Shown: positions 13,414-21,377 of the stretch, piece after piece | How the letters are laid out: each line of letters starts with the position of its first letter | Position numbering within the stretch: position 1 is the stretch's first letter | DNA from: Actinomycetes bacterium | Lineage (GTDB): Bacteria; Actinomycetota; Acidimicrobiia; Acidimicrobiales; RAAP-2 | Length of the DNA stretch: 37,149 nt | Direction: 5' to 3' | Assembly: GCA_021826255.1 (NCBI GenBank) | Contig: JAKBAZ010000002.1 | Span: forward strand, 1-37,149 | Translations under genes and position numbers: made by a program | The notes under the pieces: model-generated | Databases searched by the model: none | What the model saw: only the letters and a program-made list of their open reading frames with translations | Told to the model about the DNA's origin: nothing

Positions 13414-16302
13414 GTGCGATCGCCCTCCGACGTCCCGTCCGCGCGCCGACTGAGTCGACCTTCGCGACGATTCTGGATCGGCCTCGTGGCCGTCGTTGTC
13501 GTCGTGTTTCTGTTCTCGCTGCGCAGTCTGGCGGTGCTCTGGACGGATCAGATGTGGTTCTCCCAGTCGGGCTTCGGCTCGGTCTTCACGGGCATTTTGT
13601 GGACCAAGGTGGGCCTCGCCCTCGTGTTCGGCGCCATCTTCGCCGTCATCATGTGGGTGAACCTCATTTTGGCCGACCGATTTGGAGCCCGGGACCTGAG
13701 TTTTGAACCCGACGACGAGTTGGTTCGTCGCTTCCAGAACTCGGTGCGGCCCCGCGCGGTGCTGGTCTACGGCGGGGTGTCCGTTCTTACGGGAGCGGTG
13801 GCCGGACTGAACGCCTCGGGTCAGTGGAACGTGTGGCTGCTCTATCGACACTCGCAGTCCTTTGGCGTCGTCGACCCGGTCTTTCACAAGGACGTGGGTT
13901 TCTACGTCTTTACCCTGCCGTTCTACTCCTTCGTGGTTACCTGGGGTCTCGTCGCGCTCTTTGTGACGTTGATCCTCACCACCCTCGCCCACTTTTTGAA
14001 TGGAGGAATTCGGGCCCGCTCGAGAGGCGTGTCGGTCGCCCCGCGGGTGAAGGCCCACTTGAGTGTGCTCGGGGCGTTCATCGCGCTCTTTAAGGCCGCG
14101 GGCTACGTCATCGCTCGTTGGCACCTCGTCACCTCTACTAACGGTTACGTCGAGGGGGCGGGCTACACCGACGTCCACGCTCGGATGCCCGCTCTCACGA
14201 TTCTCGTCGTCCTCTCGCTCACGTCGGCTGTCATCTTGCTCGCCAACGTGCGGATGCGTGGCTGGTCGCTGCCCGCGGTGGCCGTGGGTCTCTGGGCCTT
14301 TGTCGCCCTCGTGATCGGCGTGCTCTACCCGACGTTCCTCCAGACCCTGAAGGTTTCGCCGGCCCAGAGTTCCCTCGAGTCGCCCTACATTGCCCGTAAC
14401 ATCGCCGCGACGCGGCAGGCCTGGGGCCTCGACAATGTCGCGTACCACAGTTTCGCCGGATCCTCGAGTGTTCCGAACTCGGTCCTGAAGGCCGACGCGG
14501 CGACGCTCACGAACATTCGCCTCTGGGACCCCGATCCCCAAATCGCCCTCGCGACGACCATTCGGCGTCAATCCATTAGGTCGTACTACACCTTCTCGAC
14601 GCTCGGAGTCGATCGCTACCAAGTCAACGGGAAGTTGACCCCCGTGCTCATCGGAGCGCGAGAGATTTCGTCCTCCTCGCTACCCTCCGCGGGCTGGGTC
14701 AACACGCACCTGCAGTACACCCACGGGTACGGGGTGGCTCTCCTCGCCGCCAACCAGGTGGACTCCACCACGGGAAACCCGATCTACGACGTGGCTAACC
14801 TGCCCCCAGTCTCGAGCGCGGGACTACCCACGTTGACTCAACCGGGTATCTACTTCGGGGTCGGAGACTCGGGCTGGGTGGTCGCCAATACGAAGCAACC
14901 CGAGATTGACTACCAGTTGCCCGGGGGACAGAACGTCGAGACCCACTACGCCGGTTCTGGTGGCGTGAAGGTCGGGGGCTTCCTTAGCCGCCTGGCCCTC
15001 GCTCTTCGCCTCAGCGACTTCAACTTCCTTATTTCGAATCAGATCACTCCGTCATCGAGAGTGCTCTTCGTGCGCGACGTGACCGCGATGGCCGAAAAGG
15101 CCGCGCCGTTCCTGGCCTTTGACTCTCAGCCCTACGCCGTCATTGCTAACGGGCACGTGGACTTCGTGCTCGACGGCTACACCACTTCCTCGCAGTACCC
15201 CTACTCCCAGAACGCCAACTCCCTGGGGTTGAGTGCATCGGGTTTGCCCTACTCGTTTAACTACGTACGTAACTCGGTGAAGGTGGTGATCGACGCCTAC
15301 ACCGGCCAGATGACGTTCTACGTGATGGACCCGACCGATCCGATTATCCGGGCCTACGAGGTGGCGTTCCCGGGGATGTTCCATCCGCTCTCGGCGATGC
15401 CCGCGACGGTTCTCCAACACTTGCGCTACCCCCAGGACATCTTCTCGGCCCAGGCCACCGTGCTCGGGCGTTACCACATCACCGTCCCGACGGCCTTCTA
15501 CAACGCGTCGGACCAGTGGCAGATCTCGCCGACGACCGGGGCCGGCCCACCCAGTTCGACGCTCGCCCAAACGGCCGTCACGAACGCCAACAACATCGTG
15601 GTGGCGACCCAGAACGCCCCGATGTCACCGCTCTATCAGGTGGGGGCTCTGCCGGGAGTGAATCGCCAACAACTCCTCGAGTCCCTGGCCTTCGTTCCCG
15701 CGGGTAACTCCTCGACGGTGCAGCCCCTCTCGGCGTTCATCGAAGCGACCTCCGATCCCACCGACTACGGGAAGTTGAACGTGTACGTCACGCCGCGGGG
15801 CCAGCAGGTGACCGGCCCGGCGCAGGCCGATTCGGAGATCCAGCAGAACGCCTCGGTGAGCGCCAACATCACTCTGCTGGACCAGCACGGAAGCCAGGTG
15901 CTGTTGGGTAACGACGTCATGGTTCCCCTCGACCAGAGCATCCTCTACGTTCGGCCGCTCTACGTCACGTCGACCTCCAACCCCATGCCCCAGCTGCGCT
16001 TCGTCATCGCCGTCTTTAACCAGGACGTCGCTATCGAGCCAACTCTCTCTCAGGCCCTCGCGAAGGTCCTCGGACCGGCCGCCACCTCGGGGGGCTCGGG
16101 CTCGTCGGGGGGAACGACACCCCCTTCCGGTGGTTCGAAGGGGTCGGGATCGGCCGCCGCGACCAGCTACCTGGCGCAGGCCCAGAGTGACTACGCCGCG
16201 GCCCAGGCCGCGCTCGCGGCCGGGAACCTCGGGCTCTACCAGAGCGACGTGAACGCGATGAAGGCCGCTATCGCGAAGGCCCAAGCAGCCCTCGCGGGCT
16301 AA
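13414..16302 (+). CDS. UPF0182 family large membrane protein
   Basis: A 962-residue member of UPF0182 (COG1615), common in actinobacteria. After a basic cytoplasmic start come about seven transmembrane segments in residues 20-330, including WIGLVAVVVVVFLFSL and the family segment KDVGFYVFTLPFY. A long extracytoplasmic domain then carries LWDPDPQIALATTIRRQ and YYTFSTLGVDRY, typical of the family. The C-terminal 70 residues are a Gly/Ser linker plus an Ala/Gln helix (YLAQAQSDYAAAQAAL), also usual. Function is unknown. It follows the DivIVA gene by nine bases. The GTG at 13414 is supported by TAGGCT six bases upstream. Confidence 0.93.
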   Translation: MRSPSDVPSARRLSRPSRRFWIGLVAVVVVVFLFSLRSLAVLWTDQMWFSQSGFGSVFTGILWTKVGLALVFGAIFAVIMWVNLILADRFGARDLSFEPDDELVRRFQNSVRPRAVLVYGGVSVLTGAVAGLNASGQWNVWLLYRHSQSFGVVDPVFHKDVGFYVFTLPFYSFVVTWGLVALFVTLILTTLAHFLNGGIRARSRGVSVAPRVKAHLSVLGAFIALFKAAGYVIARWHLVTSTNGYVEGAGYTDVHARMPALTILVVLSLTSAVILLANVRMRGWSLPAVAVGLWAFVALVIGVLYPTFLQTLKVSPAQSSLESPYIARNIAATRQAWGLDNVAYHSFAGSSSVPNSVLKADAATLTNIRLWDPDPQIALATTIRRQSIRSYYTFSTLGVDRYQVNGKLTPVLIGAREISSSSLPSAGWVNTHLQYTHGYGVALLAANQVDSTTGNPIYDVANLPPVSSAGLPTLTQPGIYFGVGDSGWVVANTKQPEIDYQLPGGQNVETHYAGSGGVKVGGFLSRLALALRLSDFNFLISNQITPSSRVLFVRDVTAMAEKAAPFLAFDSQPYAVIANGHVDFVLDGYTTSSQYPYSQNANSLGLSASGLPYSFNYVRNSVKVVIDAYTGQMTFYVMDPTDPIIRAYEVAFPGMFHPLSAMPATVLQHLRYPQDIFSAQATVLGRYHITVPTAFYNASDQWQISPTTGAGPPSSTLAQTAVTNANNIVVATQNAPMSPLYQVGALPGVNRQQLLESLAFVPAGNSSTVQPLSAFIEATSDPTDYGKLNVYVTPRGQQVTGPAQADSEIQQNASVSANITLLDQHGSQVLLGNDVMVPLDQSILYVRPLYVTSTSNPMPQLRFVIAVFNQDVAIEPTLSQALAKVLGPAATSGGSGSSGGTTPPSGGSKGSGSAAATSYLAQAQSDYAAAQAALAAGNLGLYQSDVNAMKAAIAKAQAALAG

Positions 16303-16341
16303 ATCGGGCACGCGTTCGCCCGCAACGAGAGAGGATTCATC

Positions 16342-17013
16342 GTGTCGAGACCGGAACTCGTGGTGTGTGACGTGAACGAGACTCTCGTGGACTTCGCGGG
16401 GCTTGGCCCCAGTTTTGAACTAGCCGGACTCTCACCGTTGTCGGTCCACTGGTGGTTCGCTACGGTGCTGCGAGATGGATTCGCGGTCAATCTGACCGGC
16501 GGATCGGTCAGCTTCGCCGAACTCGGCCGTCGGGCTCTGCGCGAAGTGGCCCACCTCTCGGGGGTGAGTATGAGTGACGCCGTCGCCGAGTCCGTAGTGG
16601 AGAGCCTGCCCCACCTGGGCGTCCACGCCGACGTGGAACCCGCCCTGCGAACCCTCCTCGGCGCGTCGATTCCGGTGGTCGCCCTGACGAACGGTGACCC
16701 CCGCGCCGCACGGGCGCTCCTTGAAGCGGCCGGAGTGCCGGTCGAGGAAATCGAGGTCGTGGGCGCATTGGACGCGGGGGGATGGAAACCGCGTCCGGAA
16801 CCCTATCGCCAGGTCGTCCACGACTACGGAGTCAACCCTCGCCGGACGGTCATGATCGCCGCCCACCCGTGGGACCTTCACGGCGCCGAACTCACCGGAC
16901 TCATGGGGGCCTACGTCGACCGGACCGGGGCGGGGTATCCCTCCTATATGGAGCCCCCCACCGCCACCGCGCGAGATCTTGTCGAACTCGTCGACGTGAT
17001 CGTGGAACTCTAA
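16342..17013 (+). CDS. HAD-superfamily hydrolase, haloacid-dehalogenase type II-like
   Basis: A 223-residue HAD enzyme. Motif I is VVCDVNETLVD (nucleophile Asp9; Asn-Glu follow instead of the phosphatase DxD, as in the dehalogenase-like branch). A cap with WWFATVLRDG follows, then motif II ALTNGD, motif III Lys in GWKPRPEPY and motif IV MIAAHPWDLHGA. The HPWD signature is typical of 2-haloacid dehalogenase-like proteins. The substrate is not known. A GAGAGG seven bases before the GTG at 16342 fixes the start. It is convergent with the UPF0145 gene, with one base between stops. Confidence 0.85.
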   Translation: MSRPELVVCDVNETLVDFAGLGPSFELAGLSPLSVHWWFATVLRDGFAVNLTGGSVSFAELGRRALREVAHLSGVSMSDAVAESVVESLPHLGVHADVEPALRTLLGASIPVVALTNGDPRAARALLEAAGVPVEEIEVVGALDAGGWKPRPEPYRQVVHDYGVNPRRTVMIAAHPWDLHGAELTGLMGAYVDRTGAGYPSYMEPPTATARDLVELVDVIVEL

Positions 17014-17014
17014 G

Positions 17015-17335
17015 TCAGACCTGTTCGATGATGACGGCGGTGCCGTAGGCAAGAACCTCTTGGAAGGTTCCGTTGATTTCGTTGGAGTCGTAACGCATCG
17101 CGACGACGGCGTTCGCACCCATGGCGGTCGCATTCTCGCCGAGTCGATCGACGGCTTCTTGGCGAGTTTCGGTGAGTTGGCGAGTAAGTCCGCGCAACTC
17201 TCCACCCCCGAGACTCTTCAGAGCGGCTCCGAACTGGGCGCCGATGTTGCGAGTACGCACCGTGATGCCGTTGACCTCGCCGAGAACTCGGGTAATGCGG
17301 TATCCGGGTACGTCGTTGGATGTGACGATCAGCAC
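17015..17335 (-). CDS. UPF0145 (YbjQ) family protein
   Basis: A 106-residue protein with the YbjQ/UPF0145 pattern: IVTSNDVPGYRITRVLGEVNGITVRTRN, a middle helical part with LTRQLTETRQEAVDRL, then GANAVVAMRYDSNEI and a C-terminal VLAYGTAVII. Family members form pentameric rings and bind metal in some cases; their cellular role is unknown. The track start at 17362 is too early: GAGGAGG four bases before the GTG at 17335 marks the start and gives the usual family length. Confidence 0.9.
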   Translation of the reverse strand: MLIVTSNDVPGYRITRVLGEVNGITVRTRNIGAQFGAALKSLGGGELRGLTRQLTETRQEAVDRLGENATAMGANAVVAMRYDSNEINGTFQEVLAYGTAVIIEQV

Positions 17336-17383
17336 GGGGCCTCCTCTGGTTACCCCCATCATGTCAGCGCCACCGCCCGAGCG

Positions 17384-17686
17384 CTACATCTCGATCATTT
17401 CGTGAATGACGAGGGTTCCCCCGTTGCTGACGTAGGGGTGCTTAGCGAGAACGGCTTTGGCCGCGTCCACGGACTCGGCCTGAATGACCATGTAACTCGT
17501 CACGTCGCTGCCCTTGGTCTCGTCGGACTTGGAGACCTGGCCCACCGGGTGGGTGGGTAGTCCCGGATCGATGATGGCGTCGCCCGTCGTCATCTTCCAG
17601 GCACCGAACGTGGCCTTGGCCACGGCCTTGACGATGGGGTTGGACGGAATGGCGGGACCGTGATAGGTCACGAGGTACTTTTCCAT
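17384..17686 (-). CDS. YCII-related (dimeric alpha-beta barrel) protein
   Basis: A 100-residue protein beginning MEKYLVTYHGPAIP and ending HPYVSNGGTLVIHEMIEM. The strand-helix pattern and the SYMVIQAESVDAAKAVLAKHPYV segment resemble YCII/DGPF-type ferredoxin-fold proteins, whose role is usually unknown. An AGGGAG seven bases before the ATG at 17686 fixes the start; the longer track ORF adds an unrelated N terminus. It is divergent from the initiator tRNA gene. Confidence 0.65.
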   Translation of the reverse strand: MEKYLVTYHGPAIPSNPIVKAVAKATFGAWKMTTGDAIIDPGLPTHPVGQVSKSDETKGSDVTSYMVIQAESVDAAKAVLAKHPYVSNGGTLVIHEMIEM

Positions 17687-17768
17687 GGCGGACTCCCTGT
17701 GTTGAGTTGGGCCCATGGTAGGAGGGGAGTTGTCGAGTTGTGAAGAAGTTTGGCGAGACTTGAGCGAA

Positions 17769-17798
17769 TTGTCTCGAGGACCGGTCACCCCCTATACT
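17769..17798 (+). promoter_or_regulatory. promoter of the initiator tRNA gene
   Basis: TTGTCT (17769-17774) and TATACT (17793-17798) are 18 bases apart and end 12 bases before the tRNA. The near-consensus -10 fits a highly expressed stable RNA. Confidence 0.7.
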
Positions 17799-17810
17799 GA
17801 GAAGTCCCAA

Positions 17811-17884
<74 letters not shown>

Positions 17885-18057
17885 CTAAGAGGTTGCTTCG
17901 AATGTGGCTGAATCCACTGGAGCGCGCCGTGAGAAGTACAAGCGCGACCACCGAAGTCGTCTGGACTTTCTCGATGCTGGAACAAGTCAGAGACGCCTCC
18001 TATCAAGGAAGTCACTCTTCAGTTTTCCCGCAGCAATTCCGTCTCCCGCAGTGTCAC

Positions 18058-18063
18058 TACATT
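18058..18063 (+). promoter_or_regulatory. -10 element TACATT, leaderless VOC gene start
   Basis: TACATT is six bases before the GTG at 18070 and supports that codon as the true start of the VOC gene. Confidence 0.5.
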
Positions 18064-18069
18064 GGCAGG

Positions 18070-18504
18070 GTGGAACCTCGAGTGAGCCTCATCACGCTGG
18101 GCGTGTCTGATTTGGCGCGCGCTCGGGCGTTTTACGAGAAACTTGGGTGGCACGGTCAAGAGGTCGAAGAAACCGTGTTCTTTCAAGCAGGGGGCATGGC
18201 GCTAGTCCTTTGGGACTCCCGCAAACTCGCGGCTGATGCGGGCGTCAGCGAAAGAGTGGGCGACGCATTCGGCGGTATCACCCTGGCCCACAACGTACGG
18301 ACCGAGACGGAAGTCGACGAGATACTAGGGACCGCTGAGGCCGCGGGAGGAACGGTGACGAAACCGGCCGCAAGGACCTTCTACGGCGGCTACGCCGGCT
18401 ACTTCGCTGATCCGGATGGCCACGTATGGGAGATAGCCCATAACCCCGGCTTCGAGTTGACACCCGACGGCTCGCTCGTGCTGCCCGACTTTGGTGGCAG
18501 TTAA
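18070..18504 (+). CDS. VOC-family (glyoxalase/bleomycin-resistance-like) protein
   Basis: A 144-residue protein with the vicinal-oxygen-chelate fold pattern: VSLITLGVSDLARARAFYEKLGW, then VFFQAGGMALVLWD, and the C-terminal GGYAGYFADPDGHVWEIAHNPGF. The DPDGHVWEI segment supplies the usual metal-ligand Glu. The substrate is unknown. The track ORF starts at 17893, but those first 59 residues look unlike coding sequence. The GTG at 18070 begins at the domain edge and has TACATT six bases upstream. The stretch from the tRNA end to 18069 shows no other gene. Confidence 0.88.
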   Translation: MEPRVSLITLGVSDLARARAFYEKLGWHGQEVEETVFFQAGGMALVLWDSRKLAADAGVSERVGDAFGGITLAHNVRTETEVDEILGTAEAAGGTVTKPAARTFYGGYAGYFADPDGHVWEIAHNPGFELTPDGSLVLPDFGGS

Positions 18505-18779
18505 CTGAGTGCAGAGCGAGAGGATCTGACCTTCTCCCGTCGTCGTCGGGAACCGGACTCGTACGGGGGGCTTTCTTAATGGTCAATAGTCGCACAGCCC
18601 CTGTGTCGAGCCAACCATGATCCATCGAAAGAAGAACGCGACGTCCTGACGACGCCCGGGAAGTTGAGTCGTAGTCGACGAACATCTCGCCGCTCGACAA
18701 CCCATGGTCAGGGTGCCGACCGCGGTGCCTTCGCGTAGTAGAGGCTCATACTCTCGGTAGTTCCACCTCGATAGTGTGT
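18505..18779. other. 275-base gap with no supported gene
   Basis: Between the VOC gene and the minus-strand HAD gene I see no convincing coding pattern, RNA or repeat. A small CCCG/CGGG hairpin lies near 18536-18552. The minus-strand track ORF 18278-18700 is a basic, low-complexity shadow. No copy of the tRNA 3' end was found here. Confidence 0.5.
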
Positions 18780-19382
18780 CTAGTCCAACAGTCGACTGAG
18801 TTGGCTCGCGTCCTGAAAGTGCAGGGTTGAGAATCCGAGAACTTCTGCTGCTCGAACGTTCTCCTCGCGATCGTCGATGAAGGTGACCTCAGAGGCGGAC
18901 GCTTTCATAAGGTCCAAGCACTCCCGAAAGATCTGAGGTGTCGGCTTCGCGACGCCGAGTCGCCCGCTGAACACTCGTGGTTCGAACACCTCGAGCCAAC
19001 TCATCGTGTCGAAGGCGTCCCCGAAGGGCGCCGGCGCATTAGACAGGAGTGCAAGTCGGTACCCCGCATCGTGAGCTCGAGAGACGAACTCCAGAGTTTG
19101 AGGGTTCGGGTGACTCCACATCGCGACGTCGTGGTCGTGGAGTTCATCAAGGTGGGCAGAGTCGAGTGACGTACCTAGCACTCGACTCCAGTACTCGCCC
19201 GTCGTGACGGCACCGAGATCGTAAGCGGGACGTTCGAGCCAGTATCGATCCCACAGGACGTTTCCCGTCAGGTACGTTGCCACTAACTCTTCGAGTCCCC
19301 GGCGCTCGTCGTCCGAGGGGGCGAGGCAGAGAACCTCCCCGTAGTCAAACAACAGCCACGGAGTGTGAGGAACTGAGGACAT
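18780..19382 (-). CDS. HAD-superfamily hydrolase, subfamily IA
   Basis: A 200-residue HAD hydrolase. Motif I is LLFDYGEVLCL (Asp14, with DYG rather than DxD), motif II LALLSNAPAP, motif III Lys in GVAKPTPQIF, and motif IV EVTFIDDREENVRAAEVLGF. A small helical cap lies between motifs I and II. The family includes phosphatases and epoxide-hydrolase-like HAD proteins; the substrate is unknown. The ATG at 19382 has TAGAAT exactly six bases upstream, a leaderless arrangement. It is divergent from the alpha/beta hydrolase gene 48 bases away. Confidence 0.88.
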   Translation of the reverse strand: MSSVPHTPWLLFDYGEVLCLAPSDDERRGLEELVATYLTGNVLWDRYWLERPAYDLGAVTTGEYWSRVLGTSLDSAHLDELHDHDVAMWSHPNPQTLEFVSRAHDAGYRLALLSNAPAPFGDAFDTMSWLEVFEPRVFSGRLGVAKPTPQIFRECLDLMKASASEVTFIDDREENVRAAEVLGFSTLHFQDASQLSRLLD

Positions 19383-19388
19383 TCGTTG

Positions 19389-19394
19389 ATTCTA
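19389..19394 (-). promoter_or_regulatory. -10 element TAGAAT, leaderless HAD start
   Basis: On the minus strand TAGAAT precedes the ATG at 19382 by six bases. It shares a 48-base region with the opposing hydrolase promoter. Confidence 0.6.
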
Positions 19395-19418
19395 CGAGCC
19401 TTGTCGGGAACTCCTCGG

Positions 19419-19424
19419 TAGGTT
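19419..19424 (+). promoter_or_regulatory. -10 element TAGGTT, leaderless alpha/beta hydrolase start
   Basis: TAGGTT precedes the ATG at 19431 by exactly six bases. No -35 fits well. Confidence 0.6.
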
Positions 19425-19430
19425 GGATGG

Positions 19431-20126
19431 ATGAACATCCTGCTGATTCCCGGACTGTGGCTCACCGGTGACGCGTGGCGCGATATCGAAGGACCCTTGA
19501 GATCTCGGGGCCACCACGTCGTTGCGCTCGATCTTCCCGGTCAAGGTGACGGAAATGTCGCGGCGACTCTGGACGATCAAGTGGACGCGGTCCTTCGGGT
19601 GATGGACACGGACCCGTCCCCGTGGGTCATTGTGGGGCACTCGGCGGGGAGCAAGCTCGGGTGGTTGTGCGTCGATCGCCGAGCTGGGTCGGTGGAGCGC
19701 CTCGTGTGCGTGGGAGGTTTTCCCGGGGGAGCTGGGGAACCGTACTTCGGCGACTTTGTTCCAGAGGAGGGCTGGGTCACCTTCCCGGGGTGGAGCACCT
19801 TCGAAGGACCCGACATCGTTGATCTCTCACCCGACATGCGCGCGCGACTCGAACGGTTGTTTCAACCGGTGTCCGCCCTCGTCACCCAACAGGTGATGAC
19901 GTTCCACGATCCCGCGCGCTACGACGTTCCCGTTACTGTCGTGTGTCCGGAGTTCTCCTCAGATCAGGCTCTCGAGTGGGTGGACGCCGGTTATTTACCC
20001 GACGTCTCCGCGCTTCGCGACATCACGTACGTGGATCTGGAGTCCGGGCATTGGCCCATGGTGAGTTGCCCTGAGCGCTTTGCTTCGTGTCTCCTTGAGA
20101 TTCTTGGTGCAGATTCGCAGTCCTAA
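19431..20126 (+). CDS. alpha/beta-fold hydrolase
   Basis: A 231-residue hydrolase of the alpha/beta fold. The oxyanion segment ILLIPGLWLTGDAW opens it, VVALDLPGQGDG follows, and the nucleophile elbow GHSAGS (Ser near 71) and a late His in LESGHWPM (near 210) are intact. A candidate acid is the Asp in CPEFSSDQA. The protein has no signal peptide. The substrate is not predictable; esterase or lactonase activity is the general expectation. The ATG start has TAGGTT six bases upstream. Confidence 0.88.
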   Translation: MNILLIPGLWLTGDAWRDIEGPLRSRGHHVVALDLPGQGDGNVAATLDDQVDAVLRVMDTDPSPWVIVGHSAGSKLGWLCVDRRAGSVERLVCVGGFPGGAGEPYFGDFVPEEGWVTFPGWSTFEGPDIVDLSPDMRARLERLFQPVSALVTQQVMTFHDPARYDVPVTVVCPEFSSDQALEWVDAGYLPDVSALRDITYVDLESGHWPMVSCPERFASCLLEILGADSQS

Positions 20127-20288
20127 CGTCGACGACGCTGGCGCGTGGCAGTGCGCTCGATTGGGTGTGACCCCACACTGTTGAACCCTGAGAAATCTGA
20201 GTAAGAACAACGTAACAATGTGCCGACTTTTCTTGTTGGTCACACGTCGTGCGAATGTCGCTCACCTCGGCCGACTCGACTGCCCTCC

Positions 20289-21377
20289 ATGACCACACAC
20301 ACCGACCACTCATCCACACCCACTGTTCGCCGGAACCGTCGCACGGGAATGATCTCCGCACTGATCGGCGGCGTCGTCCTTTCCGGCGTGGTTCCCGTCG
20401 GAGCCGCTTTGGCGTCGAGCACTCCCGTCGCCAGTCGGGCCGCCTCGACTCCTCTCTACCTTTTGTCCTCCGAGGGTTACGACTCGGCCATGTGCACCGC
20501 CTTCCAGAAGGCGACCGGCATTACGTGCAAGCTGTCGGACAACTCGACCGGTCCGACCCTGGCCCTCATCCAAGCCACCAAGGGAAACCCGCAGTGGGGT
20601 GTGGCGTGGACCGACGGCTCAGCTCCCTACGCCGCTCTCGACACTGAAGGTCTGCTGCTCAAGCACTTCGAGCCGACGACGGGCACCCTCACCCCCCTCG
20701 GCAAGACGTTGGTGCCGGCGGACAAGAGTTATATTCCGACCGGCCTCACCGTTTCGGGGGCCTTTATGTACAACACGACGGTGGTGAAGAATCCGCCGCG
20801 CACCTGGGCGGCGTTGTTGTCGCCCCAGTGGCGTGGTCAGGTGGAGATGAACAACCCGGCGGTCGACGGTCCGACCTACCCCATGTTGGCTGGTCTGTTC
20901 CAGTCCCTTGGTGGTGTCGCTCAGGGAGAAAAGTTCATGATGAAACTGAAGGCGAATGGCCTCAAAGTCTCGTCGAACAACGCGTTCCCCGACCTCCAAG
21001 CCGGCAAGGTCAAGATCGTGCTCGGACAGAACACTGACGGGATCGGCGCCTTCGATCAGGGTCAACACATCGGAGTCGTCTACCCCAGCCCTTCCCCCGA
21101 ACTACCGAGCACTCTCGCCATTGACGGGAAGGCGTCGTCGGCCGAGATCGCCGTGGCGAAGAAGTTTGCCGACTTCGTCTACAGCCCCGCGGGACAAGCG
21201 GTCATGCGAACGGGTGACCCGACCGGTGACTCCAACTTCTTCCCGATCATCAAGGGCACCGCGCCTCGCCCCCACGTTCCGTCCCCGACGATGGTCCCCT
21301 TTGAGTCCTACAACCCCTACACCTGGGGCGCCCTAGAGCCGAGTATCAATACCTGGTTCTCCTCCCACATCGCCTAG
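20289..21377 (+). CDS. ABC transporter substrate-binding protein, Fe(III)-type
   Basis: A 362-residue exported binding protein. The basic N terminus (RRNRRTG), hydrophobic core (MISALIGGVVLSGVVPVGAAL) and ALASS form a signal peptide without a lipobox. The mature part follows the FbpA-type pattern (YLLSSEGYDSAMCTAFQKATGITCKL, TKGNPQWGVAWTDG, KFADFVYSPAGQAVM). An iron ligand is the usual one for this family but not proven here. The ATG at 20289 fits the signal peptide; the track start at 20220 is too early. The stop overlaps the permease GTG by one base (TAGTG). No ribosome-binding site or IdeR-type box is obvious upstream. Confidence 0.85.
   Translation: MTTHTDHSSTPTVRRNRRTGMISALIGGVVLSGVVPVGAALASSTPVASRAASTPLYLLSSEGYDSAMCTAFQKATGITCKLSDNSTGPTLALIQATKGNPQWGVAWTDGSAPYAALDTEGLLLKHFEPTTGTLTPLGKTLVPADKSYIPTGLTVSGAFMYNTTVVKNPPRTWAALLSPQWRGQVEMNNPAVDGPTYPMLAGLFQSLGGVAQGEKFMMKLKANGLKVSSNNAFPDLQAGKVKIVLGQNTDGIGAFDQGQHIGVVYPSPSPELPSTLAIDGKASSAEIAVAKKFADFVYSPAGQAVMRTGDPTGDSNFFPIIKGTAPRPHVPSPTMVPFESYNPYTWGALEPSINTWFSSHIA

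Noticed and set aside
13339-14622. 427-codon minus-strand ORF antisense to UPF0182
   Set aside because: Composition is Arg/Glu/His/Gly-rich without any domain, and the plus strand encodes a clear membrane protein.
16305-16322. CGGGC/GCCCG hairpin after UPF0182 as terminator
   Set aside because: Only five pairs with an eight-base loop and no T tract; also close to the next gene's ribosome-binding site.
18278-18700. 140-codon minus-strand ORF across the VOC gene end and gap
   Set aside because: Arg/Ser-rich shadow sequence overlapping a clear VOC domain, with no start signal.
20127-20288. IdeR/DtxR iron box or riboswitch before the ABC binding-protein gene
   Set aside because: Only a small GTGTG/CACAC hairpin is present; no TTAGGTTAGGCTAACC-like dyad or recognisable riboswitch core was seen.
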